In this document: positions 53,748 through 62,085 of the stretch, in pieces
Layout of the letters: each line of letters begins with the position of its first letter
How positions within the stretch are numbered: the first letter of the stretch is position 1
Notes under the pieces: model-generated
Database searches by the model: none
The model's input: the letters and a program-made list of their open reading frames with translations, nothing else
What the model was told of the DNA's origin: nothing
Assembly: GCF_034661235.1 (NCBI RefSeq)
Contig: NZ_CP141059.1
Coordinates: 124,001-188,000 of the forward strand
Direction of reading: 5' to 3'
Length of the DNA: 64,000 bases
Origin: Nocardioides bizhenqiangii
GTDB taxonomy: Bacteria; Actinomycetota; Actinomycetes; Propionibacteriales; Nocardioidaceae
Made by a program: the position numbers and the translations under genes

Positions 53748-54287
53748 ATGGGATCCATCAAGTCCGGCCTCTTCATCTCACTCGACGGCGTCATCGAGTC
53801 GCCCGAGACCTGGCACTTCGACTACTGGAGCGACGAGATGGGCGCGGCCGTCGGGGAGCTGATGAGCGACTCCGACGCCACGCTGCTCGGGCGGCAGACC
53901 TACGAGGAGTTCGCGTCGTACTGGCCCGACGCCGACCCCGATGACCCGATCACCGCGCAGATGAACGGCGCCAAGAAGTACGTCGTCTCCAGCTCGCTGA
54001 AGGAGGCGACCTGGGAGAACTCCACGGTCGTCAACGGCGACGTCGCGGCCGAGTTGGCCGCGCTCAAGGAGAACGCCAAGCTCGGCACCACGGGCAGCGC
54101 CACCCTCGTCCGCTGGATGCTCGAGCAGGGCCTCGTCGACGAGCTGCACCTGCTGGTGCACCCGGTCGTGGTCGGCAAGGGCAAGAAGCTCTTCGAGGAC
54201 GGCGCCAAGGTGCCGCTCCAGCTCAAGTCGTCCACCCAGTTCGACAGCGGCGTGCTGCACCTCGTCTACGTGCCGGCTGGAGAATGA
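53748..54287 (+). CDS. Dihydrofolate reductase-family (RibD C-terminal-like) protein
   Basis: A 179-residue NADPH-reductase-fold protein: GLFISLDGVIESPETWHFDY, then TLLGRQTYEEFASYWP, GSATLVRWMLEQGLVDELHL and HPVVVGKGKKLFED. This group is common beside YciI-like proteins and ECF sigma factors in actinobacteria, and its substrate is unknown. The ATG at 53748 follows AGGGAGA. Its stop overlaps the DGPF-protein start by 4 bp, so it belongs to the ECF42-type operon. Confidence 0.82.
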   Translation: MGSIKSGLFISLDGVIESPETWHFDYWSDEMGAAVGELMSDSDATLLGRQTYEEFASYWPDADPDDPITAQMNGAKKYVVSSSLKEATWENSTVVNGDVAAELAALKENAKLGTTGSATLVRWMLEQGLVDELHLLVHPVVVGKGKKLFEDGAKVPLQLKSSTQFDSGVLHLVYVPAGE

Positions 54288-54649
54288 TCCGCATGCGCTA
54301 CATGGTGATGCACTACCAGACCCAGGACATGGAGGACGGCGTCAAGCCGTCGCCCGAGCAGCAAGCCGAGATCGGCGCCTACATGCAGGAGGCCGCCCAG
54401 GCCGGGGTGTTCCTGACGGGTGAGGGCGTGCACGGGAGCTCGCAGGGCGCCCGGGTCGAGGTCGCCGACGGCGACGTCCGGGTGATCGACGGCCCGTTCG
54501 CCGAGGCCAAGGAGCTGATCGCCGGCTTCGCGATCCTCGAGGTCGACTCGCTCGCCGAGGCGATCGAGCACGCGCGGAAGTTCGCGTTGCTCGTGGGCAC
54601 CCACCGGGTCGACGTCCGCCGTGTCATCGAGTACGCCGACCTTGCCTGA
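54284..54649 (+). CDS. YciI-like DGPF-motif protein
   Basis: A 121-residue YciI-family protein carrying the DGPF signature (VIDGPFAEAKELIAGFAILE). Proteins of this type are co-encoded with ECF42 sigma factors and belong to their regulons. The enzymatic role is unknown. The ATG at 54284 overlaps the reductase stop. Another ATG nine bases later is possible. Its 3' end overlaps the sigma gene by 29 bp. Confidence 0.87.
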   Translation: MIRMRYMVMHYQTQDMEDGVKPSPEQQAEIGAYMQEAAQAGVFLTGEGVHGSSQGARVEVADGDVRVIDGPFAEAKELIAGFAILEVDSLAEAIEHARKFALLVGTHRVDVRRVIEYADLA

Positions 54650-55889
54650 TGGTCCTGACGCCACGGTCGCCGCACTGTGGCGCGTGGAGTCCGCGCGCGT
54701 CATCGCCCGGCTGACCCGCATCGTCGGCGACGTCGACACCGCGGAGGAGCTGGCCCAGGACGCCTTCGCCACAGCACTCGAGAAGTGGCGTGGTGAGGGC
54801 GTCCCGGCCAACCCCGCCGCCTGGCTGCACAAGACCGCGCACTTCCTGGCCGTGGACCGGGTGCGGCGGCGGGACACCCAGCGCAGCAAGTACCGGGAGG
54901 TCGCGGCTCGGGAACCGGCCGCGGTCGAGCTCGACCTCGACGCGGACCTGGCCGACGACCTGCTCGGCCTGATCTTCATGGTCTGCCACCCGATCCTGGC
55001 TCCGGACGCCCGGTCGGCACTGATCCTCAAGCTGGTCTGCGGCCTGTCGACCGACGAGGTCGCCCGCGCCTTCCTCGCGCCGGAGACCACCGTCGCGCAG
55101 CGGATCGTGCGGGCGAAGAAGACGCTGTCGGCGGCGGGGATCCGCTTCGAGCTGCCGCCGGAGAACGAGCGGCCGGCGCGCCTCGACGCCGTCCGGGAGG
55201 TCGTCTACCTCCTCTTCAACGAGGGCCACACGGCGACCAGCGGCGACCAGCTCGTGCGCCACGACCTGGCGGCGGAGGCGCTCCGGCTCGGCCGGATGCT
55301 CGCGGCCCTCGCCCCGCGCGACCCCGAGACCCTCGGGCTGCTCGCGCTGATGGAGCTGCAGGCGTCGCGGCTGGCGGCGCGCACGGCGGCGGACGGCTCC
55401 GCCGTGCTCCTCATGGACCAGGACCGGTCCCGCTGGGACCAGCTCCTGATTCGCCGCGGGCTGGCCCTGCTCGACCAGGTCGACGCCCTCGGCGGCAACG
55501 CCGGCGCTTATGCGCTCCAGGCGGCGATCGCCGCCTGCCACGCCCGCGCCCGCACCCCCGAGGAGACCGACTGGCAGCGGATCACCGCGCTGTACGACGG
55601 GCTCGCCCAGATCAGCCCGTCCCCGGTGGTCGACCTCAACCGCGCCGTGGCGACGGCACAGGCGTTCGGTCCCGAGGCCGGGCTGGCGATCGTGCGTCAG
55701 CTCCAGGAGCTCGCCAGCATGCGGAGCTACCACCTGCTGCCCGCGGTCGCCGGCGATCTGCTGTGCCGGTCGGGCGACCACGTCGCCGCCCGCGAGGAGT
55801 TCCTCCGCGCCGCGTCGCTCACCAGGAACAACCAGGAGCGCAGCACCCTGCAGGGCCGGGCGGCGGACTGCGCCGCGGGTCACGCCTAG
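54621..55889 (+). CDS. ECF42-type RNA polymerase sigma factor with C-terminal extension
   Basis: A 422-residue sigma factor. Sigma regions 2 and 4 lie at about 15-190 (AEELAQDAFATALEKWR, then LSTDEVARAFLAPETTVAQR). A long helical TPR-like extension follows (DUF6596-type: VYLLFNEGHTAT, LLALMELQASRLAART, AYALQAAIAACHARA). Such extensions replace a classical anti-sigma factor in the ECF42 group and are needed for activity. The GTG at 54621 overlaps the DGPF-protein gene. The three genes form the standard ECF42 set plus a reductase. Confidence 0.87.
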   Translation: MSSSTPTLPDGPDATVAALWRVESARVIARLTRIVGDVDTAEELAQDAFATALEKWRGEGVPANPAAWLHKTAHFLAVDRVRRRDTQRSKYREVAAREPAAVELDLDADLADDLLGLIFMVCHPILAPDARSALILKLVCGLSTDEVARAFLAPETTVAQRIVRAKKTLSAAGIRFELPPENERPARLDAVREVVYLLFNEGHTATSGDQLVRHDLAAEALRLGRMLAALAPRDPETLGLLALMELQASRLAARTAADGSAVLLMDQDRSRWDQLLIRRGLALLDQVDALGGNAGAYALQAAIAACHARARTPEETDWQRITALYDGLAQISPSPVVDLNRAVATAQAFGPEAGLAIVRQLQELASMRSYHLLPAVAGDLLCRSGDHVAAREEFLRAASLTRNNQERSTLQGRAADCAAGHA

Positions 55890-56623
55890 AGCAACGCCAC
55901 GACCGCTGCCGGGTCCTCGATGTGCGGGTTGTGGCCGAGACCCTCGAACGTGACGACGTCGACGCCGAGACCCGCGTAGTTGTCCGTCCGGACGAACTGG
56001 TCCTCCGAGCCACGGCCGAGCGTGACCGGGCAGGACACCCTGGCCAGCAGGGCAGGCATGTCCGGTACCCCGAAGTCGAAGGTGCCCATGTCCTGGGCGA
56101 TCCGCCAGCCCGGCTCAGGGGCGTCGACCTCGACGACGCCCGCCTCGTGCTCGGGCGCCGAGGGGTCGCCGAGCCCACGCAGCCCGGACGCCATCAGGTA
56201 GCGCTCGATCGCCTCCTCCCGTGTCGCGAACACCCGGGCCGGCTTCTGCGACTGCCCCCGCATGCCCTCCACCTGGTCCGGCGGCCACCAGGTCTTGATC
56301 GAGAACCCCACGACGCGGCGGACGCCGGGGTGGGAGCCCGCCATCGCGAGCGCCACCATGCCGCCCATCGAGTGGCCGAGCAGCACCAGGTCGCGGTCGG
56401 CCGGGAGCGCCTCGGCGACCAGTGCCGCCTGCGCGTCGAAGGTGTACGACGCCGCGCGGGGCGACCGTCCGTGACCCGGCAGGTCGGGCGTCAGCCACCC
56501 ACCAGGCCACCGCTCGGGCAGGAGCGCCTCGACGCCGCGCCACAGCTCCGCCGTACCGCCGAGCCCGTGGAGGAGCACGAGGAGGGGGCCGTCGTCGCTG
56601 CCGCCGGTCCGATGCCAGATCAC
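55886..56623 (-). CDS. Alpha/beta-fold hydrolase
   Basis: A 245-residue hydrolase. It has the oxyanion segment VLLHGLGGTAELW, nucleophile elbow LLGHSMGGMVALAMAG (Ser near residue 90), a likely acid residue in GRGSEDQFV, and the His in EGLGHNPHIED. No signal peptide is seen. The substrate is unknown. The GTG at 56623 was chosen for the family-typical short N-terminus. The gene converges with the ECF42-type sigma gene, overlapping it by 4 bp, and its start faces the narK promoter region. Confidence 0.85.
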   Translation of the reverse strand: MIWHRTGGSDDGPLLVLLHGLGGTAELWRGVEALLPERWPGGWLTPDLPGHGRSPRAASYTFDAQAALVAEALPADRDLVLLGHSMGGMVALAMAGSHPGVRRVVGFSIKTWWPPDQVEGMRGQSQKPARVFATREEAIERYLMASGLRGLGDPSAPEHEAGVVEVDAPEPGWRIAQDMGTFDFGVPDMPALLARVSCPVTLGRGSEDQFVRTDNYAGLGVDVVTFEGLGHNPHIEDPAAVVALL

Positions 56624-56666
56624 GGGCGTCAGGTTACGCAGGCGTGGGTGAGTGAGGCGGTGAGAC

Positions 56667-56726
56667 GTGTGAGGGCGTGAGGACAAGTTGACCAAGGGGA
56701 CGCCGCCACGCGCGACGACGTGAAAC
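56667..56726 (+). promoter_or_regulatory. Shared upstream module, narK copy
   Basis: GTGTGAGG at 56667, then 13 bp, TTGACC at 56688, then 26 bp, GTGAAAC at 56720. The same three blocks with identical spacing lie before the nitrate reductase gene. This region lies 61 to 120 bp before the narK ATG. Confidence 0.65.
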
Positions 56727-56786
56727 GACCGGCATCCACGATCAGTGCATTCGATGGCCACCATGCCCTCAGCACAGGAGCACCAC

Positions 56787-58358
56787 ATGACTCTCACCTC
56801 ACCTCCGGGCAGCGTCGACACCGCTGCTCCCACCAAGGGGCACCGCACCGGCCGCTGGATCAAGGACTGGCGTCCCGAGGACAAGGAGTTCTGGACCGAG
56901 ACGGGTGCCCCGATCGCCAAGCGCAACCTGATCTGGTCCATCTTCGCCGAGCACCTCGGATTCTCGGTCTGGCTCATCTGGAGCGTCAGCTCGGCGTTCC
57001 TGCTGGCCATGGGCTTCCAGTTCTCCGTCGAGCAGCTGTTCTTCCTCGTCGCGATCCCCAACCTGGTCGGCTCCCTGCTCCGGGTGCCCTACACCTTGGC
57101 GGTGCCGAAGTTCGGCGGCCGCAACTGGACGATGGTCAGCGCCGCTCTGCTGCTGGTCCCGACGCTCGGCTTCGCCTATGCGGTGACCAACCCTGACACG
57201 CCGTACTGGGCCTTCTGCCTGATCGCCGCGACGGCCGGCTTCGGTGGCGGAAACTTCGCGAGCTCGATGGCGAACATCAACTTCTTCTACCCCGCTGACA
57301 AGAAGGGGGCCGCGCTCGGCCTCAACGCCGCCGGCGGCAACCTGGGCGTCTCCCTGATCCAGTTCTTCCTGCCGATCATCGTCGGCGGCGCCGGCATCTT
57401 CGGCCTGGTCAAGGCCAGCGAGGGTGGCATCCACCTCGAGCGAGCAGCGTGGGTCTACGCCGGCCTCGCGGTCGCCGCCACGGTCGCGGCGTACTTCTTC
57501 ATGGACAACCTCGAGAGTGCGAAGTCGAACCCGCGCGAGCAGCTGTCGGTGCTGAAGGAGAAGCAGACCTGGATCATGTCGTTCCTCTACATCGGGACGT
57601 TCGGCTCGTTCATCGGCTACTCGGCCGCGATGCCGCTGCTGATCAAGGTCAACTTCTGGCGCCAGCCGCTGCCGTCGATCACCGGCATCGGCATCAACTT
57701 CGCCTTCTACGCGTTCCTCGGCGCCCTCGTCGGCTCGATGGCCCGTCCGCTCGGCGGCTACCTCGCCGACAAGTACGGCGGCGCTCGGATCACGCTCTTC
57801 GCGTTCTGCGGCATGATCCTCAGCACCCTGACCGTGCTGTTCACGCTCAGCAAACTGACCGTGCTGCCCCCGCCGCCCGCTCCTGACGCGGTCGCCGAGA
57901 TCGCGAAGGACCCGGCCGGGTTCCAGTTCCCCGAGGCAGTGGTCACGGCGATCGACGCCAACAAGGACGTCTTCCCGTGGTTCCTCGCAGCCTTCTTGAT
58001 GGTGTTCGTGTTCAGCGGCATCGGCAACGGGTCGACCTACAAGATGATCCCCGCGATCTTCCGCAAGGACGCCCTCCGCGACACCGACCCCGACTCCCCG
58101 GAGCGCGAGCTCGCCCTGCACAGCCAGGCGAAGAAGGCCTCGGCCGCGATCGGCATCATCGGTGCGGTGGGCGCGATCGGCGGCTTCCTCATCCCGATCA
58201 CGTTCAACAGCCCCTGGGTCACCGAGCCGTTGGCCGCGACCAAGAACGCGTTCTGGATCTTCACGGCCTTCTACGTGGTCTGCGCGATCGTCACCTGGGC
58301 GGTCTACATCCGCAAGCGGAAGGGTGCGAATGCCGACGCCGGATACGTGGGCGTCTGA
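56787..58358 (+). CDS. narK: Nitrate/nitrite transporter NarK (major facilitator family)
   Basis: A 523-residue transporter with 12 spans. Nitrate signatures are GFGGGNFASSMANINFFYP and SGIGNGSTYKMIP, the paired Gly-rich motifs of the NNP family. Conserved Arg residues in LLRVPYTL and MARPLGGYLADKYGG fit substrate contacts. It imports nitrate for the adjacent assimilatory enzymes, and may exchange nitrite. The ATG at 56787 follows AGGAG. Two ATGs just upstream lack a good ribosome site. Confidence 0.93.
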   Translation: MTLTSPPGSVDTAAPTKGHRTGRWIKDWRPEDKEFWTETGAPIAKRNLIWSIFAEHLGFSVWLIWSVSSAFLLAMGFQFSVEQLFFLVAIPNLVGSLLRVPYTLAVPKFGGRNWTMVSAALLLVPTLGFAYAVTNPDTPYWAFCLIAATAGFGGGNFASSMANINFFYPADKKGAALGLNAAGGNLGVSLIQFFLPIIVGGAGIFGLVKASEGGIHLERAAWVYAGLAVAATVAAYFFMDNLESAKSNPREQLSVLKEKQTWIMSFLYIGTFGSFIGYSAAMPLLIKVNFWRQPLPSITGIGINFAFYAFLGALVGSMARPLGGYLADKYGGARITLFAFCGMILSTLTVLFTLSKLTVLPPPPAPDAVAEIAKDPAGFQFPEAVVTAIDANKDVFPWFLAAFLMVFVFSGIGNGSTYKMIPAIFRKDALRDTDPDSPERELALHSQAKKASAAIGIIGAVGAIGGFLIPITFNSPWVTEPLAATKNAFWIFTAFYVVCAIVTWAVYIRKRKGANADAGYVGV

Positions 58359-58430
58359 GTCCTGAGGCGTACCAGAAGTGCCGGTGGCGCGGTCCGTGTG
58401 GGCCGCGCCACAGGCGTCCCCCCCGCTCGG

Positions 58431-58490
58431 GTGTGAGGCCGTGAGAAGTAGTTGACCTTTCGGTCGCGGTCTCCGGACCACCCGTGAAAC
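58431..58490 (+). promoter_or_regulatory. Shared upstream module, nitrate reductase copy
   Basis: GTGTGAGG at 58431, 13 bp, TTGACC at 58452, 26 bp, GTGAAAC at 58484. Spacing is identical to the narK copy. AGTGCA follows in both, after 8 bp here and 17 bp there. The module ends 54 bp before the reductase ATG. Confidence 0.65.
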
Positions 58491-58544
58491 CGACCCGAAG
58501 TGCAATGGACACATGACCGCCGACGAGGGAGCGAGGGCGAGCGC

Positions 58545-60617
58545 ATGACGCACACCCATTGCCCCTACTGCAGCCTGCAGTGCGGCATGACCCTGCAGAA
58601 GAAGGGTCGTGCCGGGCTGGAGGTGCTGCCCTGGGCGGAGTTCCCGGTCAACGAGGGGGCTCTCTGCCGCAAGGGCTGGACGGCGGGGGAGCTGCGCGGG
58701 CACCGCGAGCGGCTCACGACCCCGATGATCAAGGACCGGGCGACCGGCGAGCTCCGCGCCGCCGGGTGGGACGAGGCGCTCGACCTGGTCGCCTGGAAGA
58801 TCACCGACCTGCAGGCGTCGTACGGCGCCGACAGCGTGGCCGTCTTCGGCGGCGGCGGTCTCACCAACGAGAAGGCCTACCAGCTCGGCAAGTTCGCCCG
58901 GGTCGCGCTGCGCACCAGCCAGATCGACTACAACGGCCGCTGGTGCATGTCGTCGGCCGCGAGCGCCGGCAACCAGGCGTTCGGCGTCGACCGCGGCCTG
59001 CCGTTCCCCCTGGCCGACGTCGAGCAGGCCGACGTCGTCGTCCTCGTCGGCTCCAACCTGGCCGAGACGATGCCGCCGGCCGCCCGTCACCTCGACCGGC
59101 TCCGTGAGCGCGGCGGCAAGCTCGTCGTCATCGACCCGCGCCGGACCGCCACCGCCGACCGAGCCGACCTCTTCCTGCAGCCGGTCCCCGGCACCGACCT
59201 CGCGCTGGCACAAGGCGCGCTGCACCTGATCGACGCGGCCGGCGCCGTCGACGAGGAGTACGTCGCCACCCGCACCACCGGCTGGGAACCGGTCCGCCGT
59301 TCGGTCGCCGCGTGGTGGCCGGAGCGGGTCGAGCGGGTGACCGGCGTGGCCACGTCCGAGCTCCGGGAGCTCGTCGACCTGCTGGCGACCCACGACAAGG
59401 TCATGATCCTCACCGCGCGCGGCGCGGAGCAGCACAGCCAGGGCACCGCCACCGTGCTCGGCTGGATCAACGTCGCCCTCGCCCTGGGGTTGCCGGGCAA
59501 GCCGCACGCCGGCTACGGATGCCTCACCGGCCAGGGCAACGGACAGGGTGGCCGGGAGCACGGCCAGAAGGCCGACCAGCTCCCCGGCTACCGGATGATC
59601 GACGACCCGGCCGCCCGCGAGCACGTCGCCCGGGTCTGGGGCGTGACACCCGAGTCGCTGCCCGGGAAGGGCGTGTCGGCCTACGAGCTGCTGGACTCGC
59701 TGGGTGACGGCGGCGGACCCCGGGCGCTGCTGGTGTTCGGCAGCAACATCGTCGTCTCGGCTCCGCGCGCGACCCACATCACCCAGCGGCTGGAGTCGCT
59801 CGACCTGCTCGTGGTCTGCGACATGGTGATGAGCGAGACCGCCGCGCTCGCGGACGTCGTACTCCCGATCACGCAGTGGGCCGAGGAGTCCGGCACCATG
59901 ACCAACCTCGAGGGCCGGGTGATCCTGCGCGAGCAGGCCGTCGAGCCTCCGAAGGGCGTGCGGAGCGACCTCGACGTGATCGCCGGCCTGGCCGACCGGC
60001 TCGGCTCGCCGGTGCCGTTCGGCACCGACGTCGAGGAGATCTTCGCCGAGCTCGGCCGTGCCTCGGCCGGCGGCAAGGCCGACTACAGCGGCATCACCTA
60101 CGACCGGATCCGTGACGAGCGAGGCGTGTTCTGGCCGTGCCCGGCCCCCTCGACAGGCTCGGGGAGCGAGGCGCTGCACCCCGGCACCCCGCGGATGTTC
60201 GGCGACGGATTCCCGACCCCGGACGGCCGCGCTCGGTTCCTCCCCGTCGAGCACGCCGGGCCGGCGGAGCCGACCGACGCGACGTACGACGTCCACCTGA
60301 CGACGGGTCGCGTCCTCGCGCAGTACCAGTCCGGCGCCCAGACCCGGCGGGTCCGGTCGCTGCCGGACAGCGGGCCGTTCGTCGAGATGCACCCGATGCT
60401 CGCGCAGCGGATCGGCGCCCGCGACGGCGATCCGGTCCTCGTCCGCACCCGACGCGGGGAGATGAAGGCACCGGCCAAGGTCGTCACGACGATCCGTCCC
60501 GACACCGTCTTCGTGCCCTTCCACTGGGTCGGCGCCAACCGGCTCACCAACGACGCGCTCGACCCGTCCAGCCGGATGCCGGAGTTCAAGGTCTGCGCTG
60601 CGGCGGTGACGGCATGA
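58545..60617 (+). CDS. nasC: Assimilatory nitrate reductase, molybdopterin catalytic subunit
   Basis: A 690-residue Mo-bisMGD enzyme. It has an N-terminal 4Fe-4S site CPYCSLQCGM, with the fourth Cys in ALCRKGW, and a molybdenum Cys in NGRWCMSSA. Cofactor-binding segments are VVLVGSNLAETMP, GYGCLTGQGNGQGGREHG and HLTTGRVLAQYQSGAQTRR. This is the NarB/NasC group reducing nitrate to nitrite in the cytoplasm. Near residue 540 the in-frame peptide PSTGSGSEA comes from a REP core. It overlaps the next gene by 4 bp. Confidence 0.92.
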   Translation: MTHTHCPYCSLQCGMTLQKKGRAGLEVLPWAEFPVNEGALCRKGWTAGELRGHRERLTTPMIKDRATGELRAAGWDEALDLVAWKITDLQASYGADSVAVFGGGGLTNEKAYQLGKFARVALRTSQIDYNGRWCMSSAASAGNQAFGVDRGLPFPLADVEQADVVVLVGSNLAETMPPAARHLDRLRERGGKLVVIDPRRTATADRADLFLQPVPGTDLALAQGALHLIDAAGAVDEEYVATRTTGWEPVRRSVAAWWPERVERVTGVATSELRELVDLLATHDKVMILTARGAEQHSQGTATVLGWINVALALGLPGKPHAGYGCLTGQGNGQGGREHGQKADQLPGYRMIDDPAAREHVARVWGVTPESLPGKGVSAYELLDSLGDGGGPRALLVFGSNIVVSAPRATHITQRLESLDLLVVCDMVMSETAALADVVLPITQWAEESGTMTNLEGRVILREQAVEPPKGVRSDLDVIAGLADRLGSPVPFGTDVEEIFAELGRASAGGKADYSGITYDRIRDERGVFWPCPAPSTGSGSEALHPGTPRMFGDGFPTPDGRARFLPVEHAGPAEPTDATYDVHLTTGRVLAQYQSGAQTRRVRSLPDSGPFVEMHPMLAQRIGARDGDPVLVRTRRGEMKAPAKVVTTIRPDTVFVPFHWVGANRLTNDALDPSSRMPEFKVCAAAVTA
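60147..60168 (+). repeat. REP half-element inside the nitrate reductase gene
   Basis: The core TCGACAGGCTCGGGGAGCG is read as PSTGSGS. It is the same frame and peptide as the copy in the neighbouring FAD oxidoreductase gene, and the core matches the pabB palindrome arm. Confidence 0.7.
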
Positions 60618-62083
60618 CCGCCACCCGCCTCGTCGTCGTCGGCAACGGGATGGCGGCGACCCGCCTGGTCGAGGAGCTGGTTGCGCGCGGCGCGGTCTCG
60701 AACCCTTCGACAGGCTCAGGGAGCGGGGGGAGCGAAGGCTGGACGATCACGGTGCTCGGCGACGAGCCGCACCCGCCGTACAACCGGATCCTGCTGTCCG
60801 CGGTGCTCGAGGGGACCCACCGGCCGGAGGCGCTGACCCTCCGCGGCGAGGAGTGGTACGCCGAGCACGGCATCGACCTCCGCCTCGGCGCGCGGGTCCT
60901 CGAGATCGAGAGAGATCTCAAGGACGTGATGCTCGTCGACGGCACGATCATCGAGTACGACGTGCTGGTGCTCGCGACCGGCAGCATCCCGACGCTGCCC
61001 CCGATCCGCGGCCTGGTGAGGATGGACGGCTCGCTGCACGAGTCGGTCCACGCCTTCCGCTCCCTCGACGACTGCGACCGGCTGCTCGCCGCCCTCAAGG
61101 CCGGACCGCGCCGCGCGGTGGTCGTGGGCGGCGGCCTCCTGGGCCTCCAGGTGGCCCGGGCCCTCGGAGCCCGCGGCATCGACACCGAGGTCGTCGAGGG
61201 CGGCGACCACCTGCTGCACCAGCAGCTCGGCGCGGCTGCCGGCCGAATGCTCGCCCGCGACCTCAAGCGGCTCGGCGTCGCGGTCTACACCGGCGCCCGC
61301 GCGGTGCGGATGGCGGACACCGACGACGGCGCGGTCGCGCTGCGCCTCGACACCGGGTTCACCCTCGACACCGACCTGGTCGTCCTCACCGCCGGCGGCC
61401 GTCCGTCGACGGCGCTGGCCCGCCGCGCCGGACTCGAGGTACGGCGCGGGATCGTCGTCGACGACCGCCTGGCGAGCGTCACCGACCCCGACATCCACGC
61501 CCTCGGCGACTGCGTCGAGCACTCCGGCCGGGTGACCGGCTTCGTGCCGCCCGCCTGGGAGCAGGCCGGCGTCCTCGCCGGCGTCCTCACCGAGGAGCCG
61601 GTGAAGTACGACGGCAGCCGGACCGTCGCCCGGCTGCGGGCCACCGGCCTGGACGTCGCCGTCCTCGGCGACCCCGAGCGCGAGGTGGCCAACGGCGGGG
61701 AGGTCGTCGAGATGTCCAACCCGGTCCGCGGCTCGCACCGCAAGCTCGTGGTCCGCGACGGCCGGATCGTCGCGGGCGCCCTGGTCGGCGACCTCAACCG
61801 GATCGGCCTGATCACCCAGCACTACGACCGGCAGACCGTGCTCGGGCCGACCGAGCCCGGCGATCTGCTCCTGGTCGAGCGCTCGTCCCAGCCCCTGCAG
61901 CTCCCCGACGACGCGGAGGTCTGCAACTGCGCCGGCGTCACCGTCGCCGCCGTCCGCGCGTGCTCGTCCTTCGAGGACGCCCGGACCCAGACGCGCGCGA
62001 CCACCGGATGCGGTGGTTGCGCCTCGACCGTGCGCCAGATCCTGGCCGGGCGGTCGAGCTTCACCCCGGAAGGAATTCACTAG
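60614..62083 (+). CDS. FAD-dependent oxidoreductase with BFD [2Fe-2S] domain (nitrate reductase electron donor)
   Basis: A 489-residue protein like the N-terminal half of NirB/NasB: FAD site LVVVGNGMAATRLVEELV, NAD site AVVVGGGLLGLQVARALG, LVVLTAGGRPS, and DIHALGDCVEH. A C-terminal BFD-like iron-sulfur domain has CNCAGVTVAAV and TTGCGGCAS. It probably passes electrons from NAD(P)H to the nitrate reductase. Residues 29-43 include a REP-derived SNPSTGSGSGGSEG insertion between the FAD helix and the next strand. It overlaps the reductase stop and precedes nirB by 2 bp. Confidence 0.87.
   Translation: MTATRLVVVGNGMAATRLVEELVARGAVSNPSTGSGSGGSEGWTITVLGDEPHPPYNRILLSAVLEGTHRPEALTLRGEEWYAEHGIDLRLGARVLEIERDLKDVMLVDGTIIEYDVLVLATGSIPTLPPIRGLVRMDGSLHESVHAFRSLDDCDRLLAALKAGPRRAVVVGGGLLGLQVARALGARGIDTEVVEGGDHLLHQQLGAAAGRMLARDLKRLGVAVYTGARAVRMADTDDGAVALRLDTGFTLDTDLVVLTAGGRPSTALARRAGLEVRRGIVVDDRLASVTDPDIHALGDCVEHSGRVTGFVPPAWEQAGVLAGVLTEEPVKYDGSRTVARLRATGLDVAVLGDPEREVANGGEVVEMSNPVRGSHRKLVVRDGRIVAGALVGDLNRIGLITQHYDRQTVLGPTEPGDLLLVERSSQPLQLPDDAEVCNCAGVTVAAVRACSSFEDARTQTRATTGCGGCASTVRQILAGRSSFTPEGIH
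60703..60726 (+). repeat. REP half-element inside the FAD oxidoreductase gene
   Basis: CCTTCGACAGGCTCAGGGAG is the core, read in frame as PSTGSGS. It lies 32 codons after the start, in a surface loop between beta-strands of the FAD fold. Confidence 0.7.
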
Positions 62084-62085
62084 CG

